64,000 bases of DNA from positions 50,079,365 to 50,143,364 of the forward strand of contig OY294047.1 of NCBI GenBank assembly GCA_958510825.1, read 5' to 3'. How positions within the stretch are numbered: the first letter of the stretch is position 1; each line of letters begins with the position of its first letter. The stretch comes from Brachypterus glaber. Its lineage: Eukaryota; Arthropoda; Insecta; Coleoptera; Kateretidae. The position numbers were made by a program, and so were the translations under genes. This document shows, in pieces, positions 11,829-25,247 of the stretch. Under the pieces are notes generated by a model, which had not been told where the DNA came from, made no database searches, and saw only the letters and a program-made list of their open reading frames with translations.

Positions 11829-12491
11829 GGCAGACTAACATCTCTACTCTAAATTTCTCTACTCCCTAACATCCCTACTCCATAACATCCCTACTCCACA
11901 ACAACTCTACTCCGTAACATCTCTACTCCATAACATCTCTACTCCGTAACAACTCTACTCCACACTATAAGGACTTTATTAGCCACTTAATAATAAATGA
12001 GCAGTTCAAAGAACAAAGAATCTTCTTCTTCTAGATTATTTTATTTTTTTCCTAGAAAACGTTTATCTTTAAATTCAAATCTAGAACAATCATAAATTAA
12101 TTATTCTAAAAGCCACAATGACCGCCTACTCTTAATATGCACTAATAAGTAAGTAATTAATAAATTAAATTCATATTTGACAGTGACTTAGCATGACAAA
12201 TATTCATTTGAGTTAAGACAAGTGGCAAATCGAGTGCATATAGTGCGGAGTAGAGTTGTTACGGAGTAGAGATGTTATGGAGTAGAGATATTACGGAGTA
12301 GAGTTGTTGTGGAGTAGGGATGTTATGGAGTAGGGATGTTATGGAGTAGGGATGTTAGGAAGTAGAGATGTTATGGAGTAGAGATGTTACGAAGTAGAGT
12401 TGTTGTGGAGTAGGGATGTTATGGAGTAGGGATGTTATGGAGTAGGGATGTTAGGGAGTAGAGAAATTTAGAGTAGAGATGTTAGTCTGCC
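11829..12491. mobile_element. Foldback element with minisatellite arms, 8-bp flanks
   Basis: The termini are GGCAGACTAACATCTCTACT and its reverse complement. Flanking octamers AAATATTA (11821-11828) and AAATAATA (12492-12499) differ at one base. Both arms are 16-bp tandem repeats of the type GGAGTAGGGATGTTAT: about 8 units on the left (to 11964) and about 15 on the right (12243-12488). The right arm is longer because a block of about six units is duplicated. The 278-bp centre has no gene. The architecture resembles Drosophila FB elements; the octamer flanks suggest hAT-type mobilisation. Confidence 0.85.
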
Positions 12492-12671
12492 AAATAATAT
12501 ATACCATAAATTTTAAAGAAAAAATTGTTTAATAATAAATGCAAATATATCAATATAATTACTCGATATCATTATTATCATTATTATTAAATTTTAATTG
12601 CACATTATTGTTTATTAACACGTCGTGATGGGCCATCATTTTATATTAATGTTTAGAATTTGAATTTATAA

Positions 12672-13956
12672 CAAAGGCCCACAAAAAAAAATGTTGTGAG
12701 TCCTGGATTCCAATATGATATTCCTATGTATTTTTTCCCGCTGAAACTGAATCCGCAACCGGTTTAACCCCTAAACTTCAGGATTTTGACATAACCTCAA
12801 AAAACACCCGAAAAACTAACTAAAACCGCTAAAATCATCTATGCCATACCACTGTCACCCCGCTGTCCCCAAATTGCTAATTCTATAACCCTAGAACCGC
12901 ATAATCCCCTAACCTCATAATACCATAGCCACATAACCTCAAAATCCCGTAACCTCATTAAGTAGAAAAATCTAGTTTGTGAAACAGAACAAATTTTTCA
13001 GTTTTTTTTTGTGGAACATAGTCATAGGTAAGTAACTCTATAACCCCAAAGTCCCCTAACACCATAACCTCAAAAAAGAAATATTATAATTAACCTCAAA
13101 ATAACTTCACTTCGTAATCCCATATACTATATCCCCTTAATCCCGTTATCCTATTCTGTGGAGAAGTCCGGTTACTGAAATTATAACCCCAAACCTCAGA
13201 AATGTGGAGTAAGTTTTTTATTGTTGATTTTTTCATAATAATCTCCAATGTTCTCGGAGGTAGCAGGATTTCAAATTCACAAATGCAATCGTGAAAAGTA
13301 GTAGTAGTGGTAGTAATGGTCTTTTGTTAAACAATTGCTCAAATACCACGAAAATATTCAGTTTCATAAATATTGCAAAAAAGATATTGGATAACAAGCT
13401 TACTGAGGTATCAGACGTCTGAGAGGTGTTAAAAAAATAATGAAGTAGACCTTGATTCATGACTTCACTCACAAAACTCTTATGATTTCGAGAACCGGAC
13501 TTCTCCACAGAATAGGATGATGGAGTTAAGAGGTTATAATATATGGGTTAACGGAGCGAAGGGGTTAGGAGGTTATGGTGTGAGGATTTTAGGGTTATAC
13601 AGTTACTTATTCATAACTATGTTCTACAAGAAAATTTCACGTAATTGTTCTGTTTTCCCGAACCAGATTTTTCTACTTAATGAGGTTACTGGGTTTTGAG
13701 GTTATGGAGTAATGGTATTCCGAGGTTAGGGGATTATGGGGTTACGAAATTACGAATTTGGAGGAAGAGGGTGAAAATGGTATGGAGTAGATGATTTTAG
13801 CGATTTCAGTAGTTTTTCGAGTGTTTTTTGAGGTTATGTCAAAATCCTGACGTGTAGGGGTTAAACGGGTTGCGGATTCGGTTTCAGCGGAAAAAAATAC
13901 ATAGGAATATCATATTGTAATGCAAGACTGACGAAAAAATTTTTTGTGGGCCTGTG
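12672..13956. mobile_element. 1.28-kb giant foldback element, TAA duplication
   Basis: The left end is CAAAGGCCCACAAAAAAAAA; the right end is the complement of CACAGGCCCACAAAAAATT. TAA flanks both sides (12669-12671, 13957-13959). Arms of roughly 500 bp pair throughout, e.g. ATTCTGTGGAGAAGTCCGG near 13153 against its complement near 13495. The arms carry repeated TAACCTCA / CCCCTAAC motifs. Subterminal blocks (CCTATGTATTTTTTCCCGC, GCTGAAACTGAATCCGC) are shared with the element at 58747-59708. The 91-residue frame at 13233-13508 lies in the loop and arm and is not gene-like. Confidence 0.87.
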
Positions 13957-14173
13957 TAATTGGTTAAGTGCTATTTTGTGATTATTACTCGTTATATCAT
14001 TAACAAGGCTTGATTTTAGGATAAAAACATTTTTTCTTTAAACCAATTTTTTTTCTCTAAGTCCTAAAAATTTTGTCCTTATGTGTCCTTTTTTTTAAAC
14101 CACTTTATTTTTGTGTAGGATAAATATCCATCTCCAAAAGTAATATTTTTTCGATGACATTTTTTGTTTTTAC

Positions 14174-14416
14174 CGAGGGGCTGACCGCGTCTGAAATTTG
14201 TACAAAAGAGTTCCTTTTTGCAAGTTCCTCCTGAGTTCCTCGAGAGTTACTCGGAGTTCCTCGAGAGTTCCTCGGAGTTCCTCGAGAGTTCCTCAGAGTT
14301 CCTCGGAGTTCCTCGGAGTTCCTCCAGAGTTCTTCAGAGTTCCTCCAGAGTTCCTCCTGAGTTCCTCCTGAGTTCCTTTGGCTTGTACAAAAGAGTTCCT
14401 CGCGGTCAGCCCCTCG
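14174..14416. mobile_element. 243-bp MITE with perfect 8-bp duplication and minisatellite core
   Basis: The ends are perfect 16-bp inverted repeats, CGAGGGGCTGACCGCG. GTTTTTAC is directly repeated on both sides (14166-14173 and 14417-14424). The interior is a minisatellite of AGTTCCTCGAG / AGTTCCTCCAG units plus two copies of TTGTACAAAAGAGTTCCT. The serine/glutamate-rich 81-residue frame across it is simply the translated minisatellite. Confidence 0.88.
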
Positions 14417-14580
14417 GTTTTTACCATAACTTAAGATTCAAGTTTAACCGATTAAATGTTTAATATCATAGGTTAATTATACATAAAAAAATTGGTTAAA
14501 AAGTTTTTGGAAATATTTCCACAAATGCCTTTAGAATAATGTAGCTCCATTGGGGAGAATTTTCAGTAGTAATATCATAA

Positions 14581-14761
14581 GTGCATGTTGAATTATCGAT
14601 ATTTTTTTTTACTGTATTAAAAAAATATTTTGCTTGGCAATTACTTGAGTGCATTTTTCGTGCAGGTCGAGGAATTTTGACGAAAAATGCACAAAAACAA
14701 TTTCCTTAAGCAAAATATTTTTTTATATAGAGTAAAAAAATTATGTATAATTCAAAATGCA
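14581..14761. repeat. Foldback repeat, ~60-bp arms
   Basis: Left arm GTGCATGTTGAATTATCGAT to AAATATTTTGCTTGG is reverse-complemented at about 14704-14761 (AAGCAAAATATTTTTTTATA, then TATAATTCAAAATGCAC). An inner palindrome GTGCATTTTTCGTG / CGAAAAATGCAC also pairs. Confidence 0.7.
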
Positions 14762-16880
<2,119 letters not shown>

Positions 16881-16989
16881 TTCCTTTTACTTTCCCCTAT
16901 CTTAACAGACATCATTTTATGCTTTTGAAACAATTTTATTGCTTTTTACTTTTTCATAAAAGAAAGTATTGTCTTATTTTTTCCTGAAA

Positions 16990-17580
16990 CATCGAGAAAA
17001 ATCAAAATAAGCAAACAAAATATGTCTGTCTGTCGGTCTGTCTGTTGGGCGTTCTGTCTGTCTGTATCCACGATAACTTAAGAACGCTTCAAGCTAGCGA
17101 CTTGGAATTTGGTATGCAGATGTATTTTTATATTATCTTGGACAAGTTCGTATTTGAGCAAAAAAAAACTGCCAGTTTCACTAGCTTAAGAGTTTAATTT
17201 TGGACAATAAATTACTTTTTCAAAGTTTTTGTACTTTTTTTTTGGTAAATAGAAAGAAATTTGTCTAATTAGTAGAATGTGAGTCGGTTGTCAAAAAATT
17301 CAATATTTTTTCCGAAAATTAGTGATTAAGAGTTTTTAAGGTCATATTGGATGAGACGTTTTGATTTTGAATTTTTAACATCGGATTCAGCTTCAGTGAC
17401 CTCAAAAATAGTAATTCACTAATTTTTGGCATACAATATTAAAATTTTAAATTTTGACGCCATTTTGGATCCGCCATTTTGAATTTTTGATTTTTAACAT
17501 CGGATTCGGTTTCAGCAACCTTAAAAACACTAAAATACTCATTGTCAAACATATTTTGTAATCTGTCAAAATGTTGACTA
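16990..17580. repeat. Degenerate dispersed repeat with GTCTGTCTG start and GGATTCGGTTTCAGC blocks
   Basis: A TGTCTGTCTGTCGGTCTGTC microsatellite precedes ACGATAACTTAAGAACGC. Two imperfect tandem blocks then carry AACATCGGATTC(A/G)G(C/T)TTCAG and a CCATTTTG motif, about 120 bp apart. Similar GATAACTCAAGAACG blocks occur elsewhere in the window. Confidence 0.5.
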
Positions 17581-17599
17581 ATTTGTTTATTTTAACAAG

Positions 17600-18100
17600 T
17601 TTGGGGCCAATTGTCTTGAAACTCAGTGTAGTAGAAAACTTTTAGTTATTAGTCTAGTAACTAGGCATTAAATAAAGTAAAAATCCGTTTATTTTGTAAA
17701 GCTGTGTAATTTAATCATAATATTACTTTATAACTTTACTGCCATTTTTTACAGTGTAGAATTATCTATTAGATCTAAAGCACTGTTGTAAATTAAAATT
17801 AATTTAAATTTCGTTGCGAGCATTCTACACTTGCAGTTAATTTGCTCCGGGTATTATTTTCTAAGATCCTGTCTCTACCTTTGTAATCTAGGATAAACTA
17901 AATTTTGTCTGAAAAATCATATTTTCGTTTACCTTAAGCGGAATAGCTTCAGATAAAGGTAACTAATTAATTATAATCTACTTATTAAATTATTTTATGA
18001 ACAGTAAAGGCAGATTCAGTTATAAATTATAATTTTCACTAACTAAGCCCTTCTGTCCTTTTAATTGGCCAAAAAGAATGAAGGCTTCTCACCTGGTCAA
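17600..18100. other. Non-coding, nothing recognised
   Basis: This is AT-rich DNA without open frames, inverted repeats or tRNA-like boxes that I can see. Confidence 0.5.
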
Positions 18101-18106
18101 TGATAA

Positions 18107-19060
18107 AAACTTTTCGCAAAAAAAAAAAACTTTTTCTCTAAAAAGTAAAAAATAAAAAATACTTAAGTCGGTGCCAATTTCACCATTCCCTAAATTAATT
18201 AATAATAATAATAATGCATTTATTACAGTCAAAAAACCATATAAAAAATAAAATATACATTTCTACATGTAAAAAGTATGAGAAAATACTCTTACTTACT
18301 AACAATTATTTTTGTATTATTTTATTATTGTTTGCTGTGAAATTGGCACCGACTTAAGTATTTTTTATTTTTTACTATTTAGAGACATAGAAGTCGGTTC
18401 ATTTTTTTTTGCGAAAAGTTTTTATTTTTTACTTTTTACACAGAACTTGTAGATTTAAAACGTCATCTAAGCTAAATTATAGTAGTCCTTCCATCTCGGC
18501 AAGCTGCTGAGGTCACAACGCACTTTTAGTGCGTCCAACCAACCTTATTTTAAACGAAATACTAAAGAAAATCTTAAAGTAATAATCAAACAACGTCTTT
18601 TGGTAAAATCACAACATTTATCATTTTCTCTTGGTATTTTAATATTACAGGTCCAGAGAATCAAGTTTAGCGGCATTTAAGAGATTTTTAGTGTGCCGTT
18701 ATATTTAAGTTGCCCTTTAATCAAATTATCCGGCTTATCTGAGTTATCCGATATTTCTCTAAAAATTTGGCTGATAGTAGAACCAAATTAAGAAAAATGA
18801 TTAGATTTATCTTAATTATCCGGCTTACCCGGCATTATCCGAGCGTCAAATTAAAACGGGACCACCTCATGAATGCCCTCTTTAAGATGCAAAAAGTTTC
18901 ATCAAATTCCGTTTATTCGTTCCAAAGTTATGCGGGAACAAACATAAAAAAAAACAAAGTCACACGTCGAATTGATAACCTCCTCCTTTTTGGAAGTCGG
19001 TTAAAAAAAAGTCACACGTCGAATTGATAAACTCCTCCTTTTTTGAAAGTCGATTAAAAA
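18107..19060. repeat. Composite repeat ending in GGAAGTCGGTT, copy 1
   Basis: A foldback (18107-18425, ends AAAACTTTTCGC and GCGAAAAGTTTT) is followed by about 630 bp that recurs at 60955-61597 in the same order: TAGTCCTTCCATCTCGGCAA, TTTTCTCTTGGTATTTTAAT, CCGGCTTACCCGGCATTATC, AACGGGACCACCTCATGAAT, then AGTCACACGTCGAATTGATA and a final GGAAGTCGGTT. The terminal part is duplicated in tandem here (about 18955-19055). The 86-residue frame at 18767-19027 has no recognisable domain. Confidence 0.75.
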
Positions 19061-19639
19061 GGACAGAAAGGCTTTAGTTAGTGATAATTATGCCTGAATA
19101 GCCTTAAATCTAAGGTTTATTTCTCATTTTTTGACGTAAAATCAAAGTTCTGTAAAATCTATTTTTTTTTTTAATCTCGTATTTTTTTAATAAAACAAAT
19201 GAAAATCGTTTTTTCTAGCTTGTAGCTAGATAGAAGATTTTGAATTCAATTTTATGCTTAAACTACACATTGGTTAGTAAAAAAATTGGGTTTGGCAATT
19301 AATTTTATTTAAAAGTTGCTCCTAATAAAATTCGATAATATGGGACTCTAATAATAACAAAATATTATCTATCTTTAAATGCTAAAAAAGTTTATAACTA
19401 GTTATTCGGCATATAATATTACAAGGGTGAAACTTTGTTTTATGTCATTAGACCTTTTCAATAGGTTGAGTTCAAAGAAATATTTTTTAGATATCGGCGA
19501 ACCAATAGGTTGATTCGAAAAAAATTTAATGATGCCGCCTTGAATGTGGCCAGTATATAATTTTCTACAGGTCTTGGCTAATTAGCCGTATTTGCAGAAA
19601 AAAAACTTAGATATGATATAGCTGCCATATTATGGCATC

Positions 19640-19760
19640 TAGGGAACGTTCAAGTATTACGTAACACAAATTTTGATCATTTTGGATCCCCACTCCCCCC
19701 CTGTAACGGTATTTTCCTATACCATTAACATGGGCGTAACACTCCAAATTTGTGAGAGAT
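19640..19760 (+). mobile_element. Single end of GGGAACGTTCAAGTATTACG MITE family
   Basis: It begins CTAGGGAACGTTCAAGTATT and continues to CATTTTGGATCC, a C-run, and TATACCATTAACATGGGCGT, matching the complete copy at 63852-63989. The right terminus is missing here. Confidence 0.75.
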
Positions 19761-20309
19761 ATTAGTATTTTTTAATTTTGTATTACTTTTAGTTTTTTAT
19801 ATGCACAATGTTTTCGGATGGGTTTAAAAAAAAATGTATAAACATTTTTGAAATCAACGAAAAAAAAAATTCAATATACAGCCTGTTCCAGAACGCGCGT
19901 ACAGAAATTTGAGGGTATATTAAAAACCCTCTGGAAAATATGAAAATTATGTCAATAAATCCATCTTCGTTCAATTAAAAAATAAGAACGCTTTAAGTGG
20001 ACTAATACTGTTGCTGTTAAATAACCTTTAAAAGTTGAATTTGTAGCTATGGAAGCAAATTTAATTATTGCAGGTACATATTCTGTAGGTTGACATGGTG
20101 ATTAATGTGACATAAATATTTATTAATGTCAAAAAATCACCGCCAGATGGAGTGACCCTATAAAAATAGAATATTTGATAGCCTTTGTCGGTTTTGCCAA
20201 AATATAATAACCTAAAAAGATTCTAAAGTTGAAAGTCACAAACAATGCACGCGTCAACAATTAAAATGCAACCATAGTTACTAATAGGTAGGGAATAGTA
20301 TATTCTATA

Positions 20310-20415
20310 ACTAGTATGGAATAGACAATATTCCGCGCGAGCGGAAAGTTTGTCATACGAGCCGGGAGGCGAGTATGACGGTCCCGCGAGCGCGCAATGA
20401 CTATTCCATACGTGT
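20310..20415. repeat. GC-rich palindrome inside the 1.5-kb element
   Basis: TATGGAATAGACAATATTCC and GCGCGAGCGG at the left pair with CCGCGAGCGCGC and TGACTATTCCATA at the right. The centre is CATACGAGCC / GAGTATGACGG. It stands out from AT-rich surroundings. The open frames here are shadows of the palindrome. Confidence 0.65.
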
Positions 20416-20710
20416 TGTAGACTATACTTTTTCTCCGACTGCAAATATGAACACTGTATGGCTTTAAACTGAGGACAAGGTTAAAAACAATGTTTTTTTT
20501 GACTTGACATTGTAAATGCAACAAAACAAATTTTTTAAATAAAGCAATGTTATTTAATAATTTTATCAAATCAGTACTTAAAGAAAAATATTTAATTTTA
20601 GCACATATTTACAAATTATAATGCAAAAATTGAAGGTTATGTCAGATTGTTGTGACAGATATCAGGTTTAAATATTAAACAATAGAAATATGTTTATGTT
20701 TGTTTTTTTT

Positions 20711-20952
20711 AACCTCGTACTATTCTACTTAATTAAGCATCCCCTAAGTCCAGGACTTGTGTGGGCTAGTAGTAGAGGGAACCACCGGCTTTAATTGACT
20801 TTCGAACCAATATATCTAGGGAGTACGCCTTCGCCAAATTTCAATTATTAATTAACTGAAAAAGGCAATCGGCGCCAGTGAGGTTTGAACTCACGATCAT
20901 TAGATCAGTGTCAGGCTATATCGATGCCATTGACCACTGAGCTAAATCTCCC
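20711..20952 (-). mobile_element. tRNA-derived SINE, copy A (head variant)
   Basis: Read on the minus strand, the tRNA-like head is 20952-20871: GGGAGATTTAGCTCAGTGG (A box) and GTGAGTTCAAACCTCAC (B box), ending TGGCGCC. The shared body follows (TGCCTTTTTCAGTTAATTAA, GGCGAAGGCG, GGTTCGAAAGTCA, CCGGTGGTTCCCTCTACTAC, GTCCTGGACTTAGGGGATGC, AATAGTACGAGGTT) and an A-rich tail. The head differs from those at 48545 and 50600, suggesting a separate subfamily or swapped head. Pol III transcription is inferred from the boxes. Confidence 0.9.
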
Positions 20953-21415
20953 ATAAATAGATGGAGCAGTTTTAATTTTTTGAACTAAATTGATAAAAAA
21001 CTGCACAAATATTAAGAAAAACTAATAAACTTTATGCAATTTTAACGCAAAACTTTAAATTGCATTAAATTATTCAATGTTTCATGGTAAAATATATATT
21101 TTTTTGCAAATTTTTCTATAGTTTTCTTTACTTTTATAAACAAGAGATGGCACCACATGTACTCATTCTAACACTTGATACTGAATATTCATACCGTATC
21201 TAGAGCTAGAATGGATTCATTCTGTGTTTAAAAAGTGTGTGTATTTGCTTACATTCTAAAGCAGTCGTAGAAAAAAACTAATTTGTAGGTATTTTAACAT
21301 CAGCAACAGAATTAGTTTTGAAGATAGATTTTTTTTTGGAATTTTTTTTCATATTTTCGTTTGGACTTTTAATATACCCTCAAATTTCTGTACGCGAGTT
21401 CTGGAACAGGCTGTA

Positions 21416-21990
21416 TTTTATGGATTATTCAAATCAAAAGACGTATCATAAATTCTTTCATTGCAAAATAAAATTATGTGTAATATAGGGTTGAAAATAG
21501 GCTTTTTTGGCCCGGTCTACTATCCACGCAGTTTGTGGATAAGATGGAAACTGTGAGTTTGAGGGTAGAGGGTTCAAACATTCACACCCGAATTCTATCA
21601 AGTTCGGAGAACTTTCGAGCCAGTTGGGAATAAATCTAGTGACATTTGTTTGAATGCAATGGCGTAGGATTTCAAATGTGATGCATTGTACAAAACGCGG
21701 AACAAACTGAATATTAAAATTTTATAAATTCAGATTGCAAGAGAAAAATAGAACAAGCTGAGAGTATATGTAATGCTACTCATTCCATTTTATACTATTC
21801 ACAGTGATGGTATATTGAGTTTTCAAATACTTAAAAAAAATAAAAATTAAATTTTTCCTTTCAAAGAATTCTTTTCTTGAAATTTCGAGAATAGAAATTT
21901 TTCTGAAAAAAATGTTTTCAAAAAGAAGAAGAAAAAATTAAAAAAAAAAATATTAAAAAGACAAAAAAAAATCGAAAAAACAATTTTTTT
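21416..21990. other. Non-coding, nothing recognised
   Basis: AT-rich; the end is a long A-rich low-complexity tract (about 21830-21980). Confidence 0.5.
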
Positions 21991-21997
21991 TAATATA

Positions 21998-22594
21998 CAG
22001 TTGATTTCAACAAAACTGGAAAAGTGGGGTTAAGTAAAATTTCATGTTTTCCATAAAATTTAGTTGTGTGAATGTGGATTATTTAAATGGGGTTATGCCT
22101 GTTTGAAAAATAAGGTTAGTTTAACCATGTCAAAAATCATATGCATTTGTGTTTAGTAAATACTATTTGGATTTTGAAGCGTATCTCTATTGTTAATTAC
22201 TGTATTTCTGCTCTAAAATATCCCTATTCTAAAATGTCTATTATTAAATCCCCTTATCAATATATTTTGTATCTAATAAACTTGTTTTAAATACCTTTAT
22301 TTTTAAAAAACACTACTAGTATATTGGTCTCCTACAACTAGGTATTCCTCATAGTTCCTTAATTTAAAAATTATAATTATAGGTTTTACACCAGTATTCT
22401 TCGAGTATTCTTGTTTTTCTGCTTTATCTCTCCCAATTTTAAAAAAATACACCAACATTTTTTGACTTTGACATTGATGTGGCAATAACAATATTGACAC
22501 TAAATTTATTAACAAGTAATTTTGTCAAATGAAAGATAGTTCACAATGTATTTTTTTTATAACCCCACTTTTCCAGTTTTGTTGAAATTAACTG
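21998..22594. mobile_element. 597-bp Tc1/mariner-like MITE
   Basis: Inverted ends of 35 bp differ at one position; they begin CAGTTGATTTCAACAAAACT (left) and CAGTTAATTTCAACAAAACT (right, complement) and run into GGAAAAGTGGGGTTA. TA flanks both sides (21996-21997, 22595-22596). No transposase frame remains, so it is non-autonomous. Confidence 0.88.
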
Positions 22595-22599
22595 TACTC

Positions 22600-24100
22600 T
22601 ATTTCATTTCATTATTAGTAACTATTTAGTACTTTTGATTTCTATGATTGGTGCCTAATATTAGTTCTTTTGACTAAGGTGGCAATCATGGTATCAGTTT
22701 TGAAGTTTTTCAAAATTATTTTTCTCTTGTCACTGTCAGAAATAAAATTACGTATTTTTCCTTGAAAATTCCTCCATAAATTTTATATACACAAATAAAG
22801 TGATATAATTTAGTGATAAAATAAATAAGTATATAATAAATAAGTGATAAATAAGTGATTATCAATTATGGTGGATATTTTACAGCATATAGAGACTTGT
22901 AAGGTATTTTCCAATCCGGCTTTAAAATGCTGTTGTAAAATTTTTGCCACTTCCTTCGTTAAATTTGGGCAAAGCCTCAGAACATACATTTCATCATATT
23001 TATTTATAAAAAAAAATGCAAAAGCTTATATTTTATCTAAATGATATGACATAAAAATATAACCTATTTTTCAAGGAATATTTATACGATACTTCAAAGA
23101 ACCCCCCCACACATATAGGGGATATAGGATTTTTTGACGTATATTAAGGTTATATTTTATTTACGTAAATATTAACTTAATTAGTCGTTTCAAGTTTATT
23201 ATACTCTATTAATTAAAGAACAGGCATGATAAATATTACATAAAAGGCTTTATTATCATTTACTTACATGTGGTACTATAAATATTAACACTTTTGTAAA
23301 TCTTCCACATGCTGACATTTTTTATGTGTTTGGACTTTTAATTATCCTCATATGTTATATTTTTACTTGATTATGTTGAAACATGGTTTGGTATATCGAC
23401 AAATATTTTATAATTAATATATTATATTTTAGATTTTCTTGATATATTTTTTCAAAACCACATCTGATGGTTGATATTTTCATACGTAAAACATATTATA
23501 TATTTATTAAAAGTTGTTTTGATATATTAATCAAAACTTTTATACCTATTCCCGAATCTCCCTGTACCTATGTATATAAAAACCAGTGTCGGAATGGACA
23601 GGTGAGATAGTGAGAAAAATCTCATAACCCTACTTATTTGGGTCCCCCATCTGTTAGGTGCCCCTGCGGGGCCTTGTCGAGGAAACTGAATGTTCGCAAA
23701 TTGAATGGAGTTTAAGGTCCTTATTTTGTTACAAAAATTAGTTTTTTTCAGTCATTTTTCTAGGAGTGTCTCTTACAATATATACAATTCAATATATTTA
23801 AATATACAGTGAGACTTGTCTTCTAAAAATTTATATCTTTGATAGGTATATATTTTTCAGACAATATTGATTATTAATTTAAAGATTGAAAATAAATTAT
23901 TTATGGATGTTTTATAAATTTTAACTAAGTTAAACCTACTTTATACTTGACAGGTCTTAAATGTTGAGAAAAGAAAAACATATTTCGATAGAGTTTAGTT
24001 TAGATACTTTTTTAATACTTTAAAGCATAAAAATTTAGAAGTTTAAGAAGAAGCTTATAAAACTGATAATAGTTATATAAATATTTTAATATGTATTATA
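22600..24100. other. Non-coding, no gene or clear repeat recognised
   Basis: AT-rich sequence with TATA-like runs and no splice-flanked coding segment that I can identify. A short CCCCCCCACAC patch lies at about 23103. Confidence 0.45.
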
Positions 24101-24104
24101 TATA

Positions 24105-24330
24105 CAGGGTGATCAGTAACTGCCATACCAAAATTTAATAGGTGATTCTAAATCCAAAAAAAAAAGTTTCTATAAAGGTTGCCCGGAAATAAGCCCTAAG
24201 GAAGCTACGGCCCTTCGAAGATGACATATTGAATTGGGAACAAAAAAAAGGCATCAATAAAATTTTAATACTAATTTTAATTCTTCATTTCAAACTAAAC
24301 AAAAAAGTCTATTTCACCAAAACACCTAAA
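24105..24330 (+). repeat. TACAGGGTG-family element, left-end fragment
   Basis: It starts TACAGGGTGATCAGTAACTG and has the same block order as 3634-3880 (GTTTCTATAAAGGTT, AAGCCCTAAGGAAGCTACGG, CTTCGAAGATGACATATTGA). No right terminus is seen. Confidence 0.65.
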
Positions 24331-25035
24331 TTATATTAAAAATAGAAGAAAAATTTGAAAATCACCTTAAGGTAACATAAAATTACATAAAAAAATGTTA
24401 TCATTTTTTTCGAGTAGGCTGGTTTATTTTTTTTTTTTAATTCATCAAAATTACTTGTCTCGGAAAATACAGTTTTTGGAAGTTTTGGAATAAATATTAT
24501 TGGGAAAATGTTTGGAATTAATTAATTAAGGTGTATTGAAGAAGTAAACATGGATGCTTTAATTAAGAAGAAAGGATTTTATTTAAAATTTTGAAGTTAC
24601 GTGAAAATTGGTTCACAAATTGTTAGTGAAAAGTTCAAGTAATCGAACATAATTTATACCTAAATAAAAATGTCATTACTGTTATTATATTTTAAATTTT
24701 GCGGGCCTTGTTACCAGTTTTCTAACTGCTTAGAGGTCAAGATAAATAAAATAAATAAATAAATAAATAAATAACGAACCAGTAAACAATATTAACTAAA
24801 ATCCCATGGCTTTTAGATAGACAGCAAAATAGTAAAGTATTACGATGTACCCAAGCAGGAAAAGCCAATTGGTTAAATAAGCTTCATTAGTGGCTATTAC
24901 ACTTATGTACTGCTTGAATTGGGGATTTCTAGTTCAAAACTATGTAGTAGGGGAGAGTTTTTCCAAGCCGGGTAGTATGATAAAACTGGGTACTGGCCCA
25001 TTTTTGTAAACAGTTGTAGTCGGAGAGCTGGTGTC

Positions 25036-25083
25036 CAAAATGATCAAAATTTGCTTTACGTAATACTTGAACGTTCCTTAGCT
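25036..25083 (-). mobile_element. Single right end of GGGAACGTTCAAG MITE family
   Basis: GTCCAAAATGATCAAAATTT followed by ACGTAATACTTGAACGTTCC is the reverse complement of the end at 19640. A partner end was not found nearby. Confidence 0.6.
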
Positions 25084-25165
25084 TAGCCTAAGAAATTACT
25101 TCTAAATGGATCTCTCTACAACTAGAATTATGAAACAAAAGACGTCTATCTCTATCTCATTTGTG

Positions 25166-25247
25166 GTACACTTTCCAGTCAAGCAAATAAATACTGTATT
25201 TGTTTTTCATACAACAAATACAGTATTTGACCGGAAAGTGTAGCACT
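25166..25247. repeat. Palindrome with ACACTTTCC ends
   Basis: ACACTTTCCAGTCAAGCAAA and ATACTGTATTTGTT pair with AACAAATACAGTATTTGACC and GGAAAGTGT. A related half-copy lies at about 25352-25410 (ACACTTTTCGCCCGGCC, then GTATTTGTTC). Confidence 0.7.

Larger units (their letters stand above)
19879..21413. mobile_element. 1.5-kb TA-flanked element containing a SINE
   Basis: Ends CAGCCTGTTCCAGAACGCGC (left) and the complement of CAGCCTGTTCCAGAACTCGC (right) extend about 50 bp into matching AAATTTGAGGGTATATTAAAA blocks. TA flanks both sides (19877-19878 and 21414-21415). TA duplication with CAG termini is Tc1/mariner-like. No transposase is seen. A complete SINE (20711-20952) and a GC-rich palindrome (about 20310-20415) sit inside. 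Confidence 0.82.

Noticed and set aside
11582..11869. 95-codon plus-strand frame
   Set aside because: It ends inside the minisatellite arm of 11829-12491 and has no recognisable domain or splice context.
13233..13508. 91-codon minus-strand frame
   Set aside because: It lies in the loop and arm of the foldback 12672-13956 with no domain.
14218..14463. Serine/glutamate-rich 81-codon frame
   Set aside because: Translation of the AGTTCCTCGAG minisatellite inside a MITE.
20871..20952. Possible functional tRNA gene
   Set aside because: Acceptor stem does not close and it is directly followed by the SINE body and tail.
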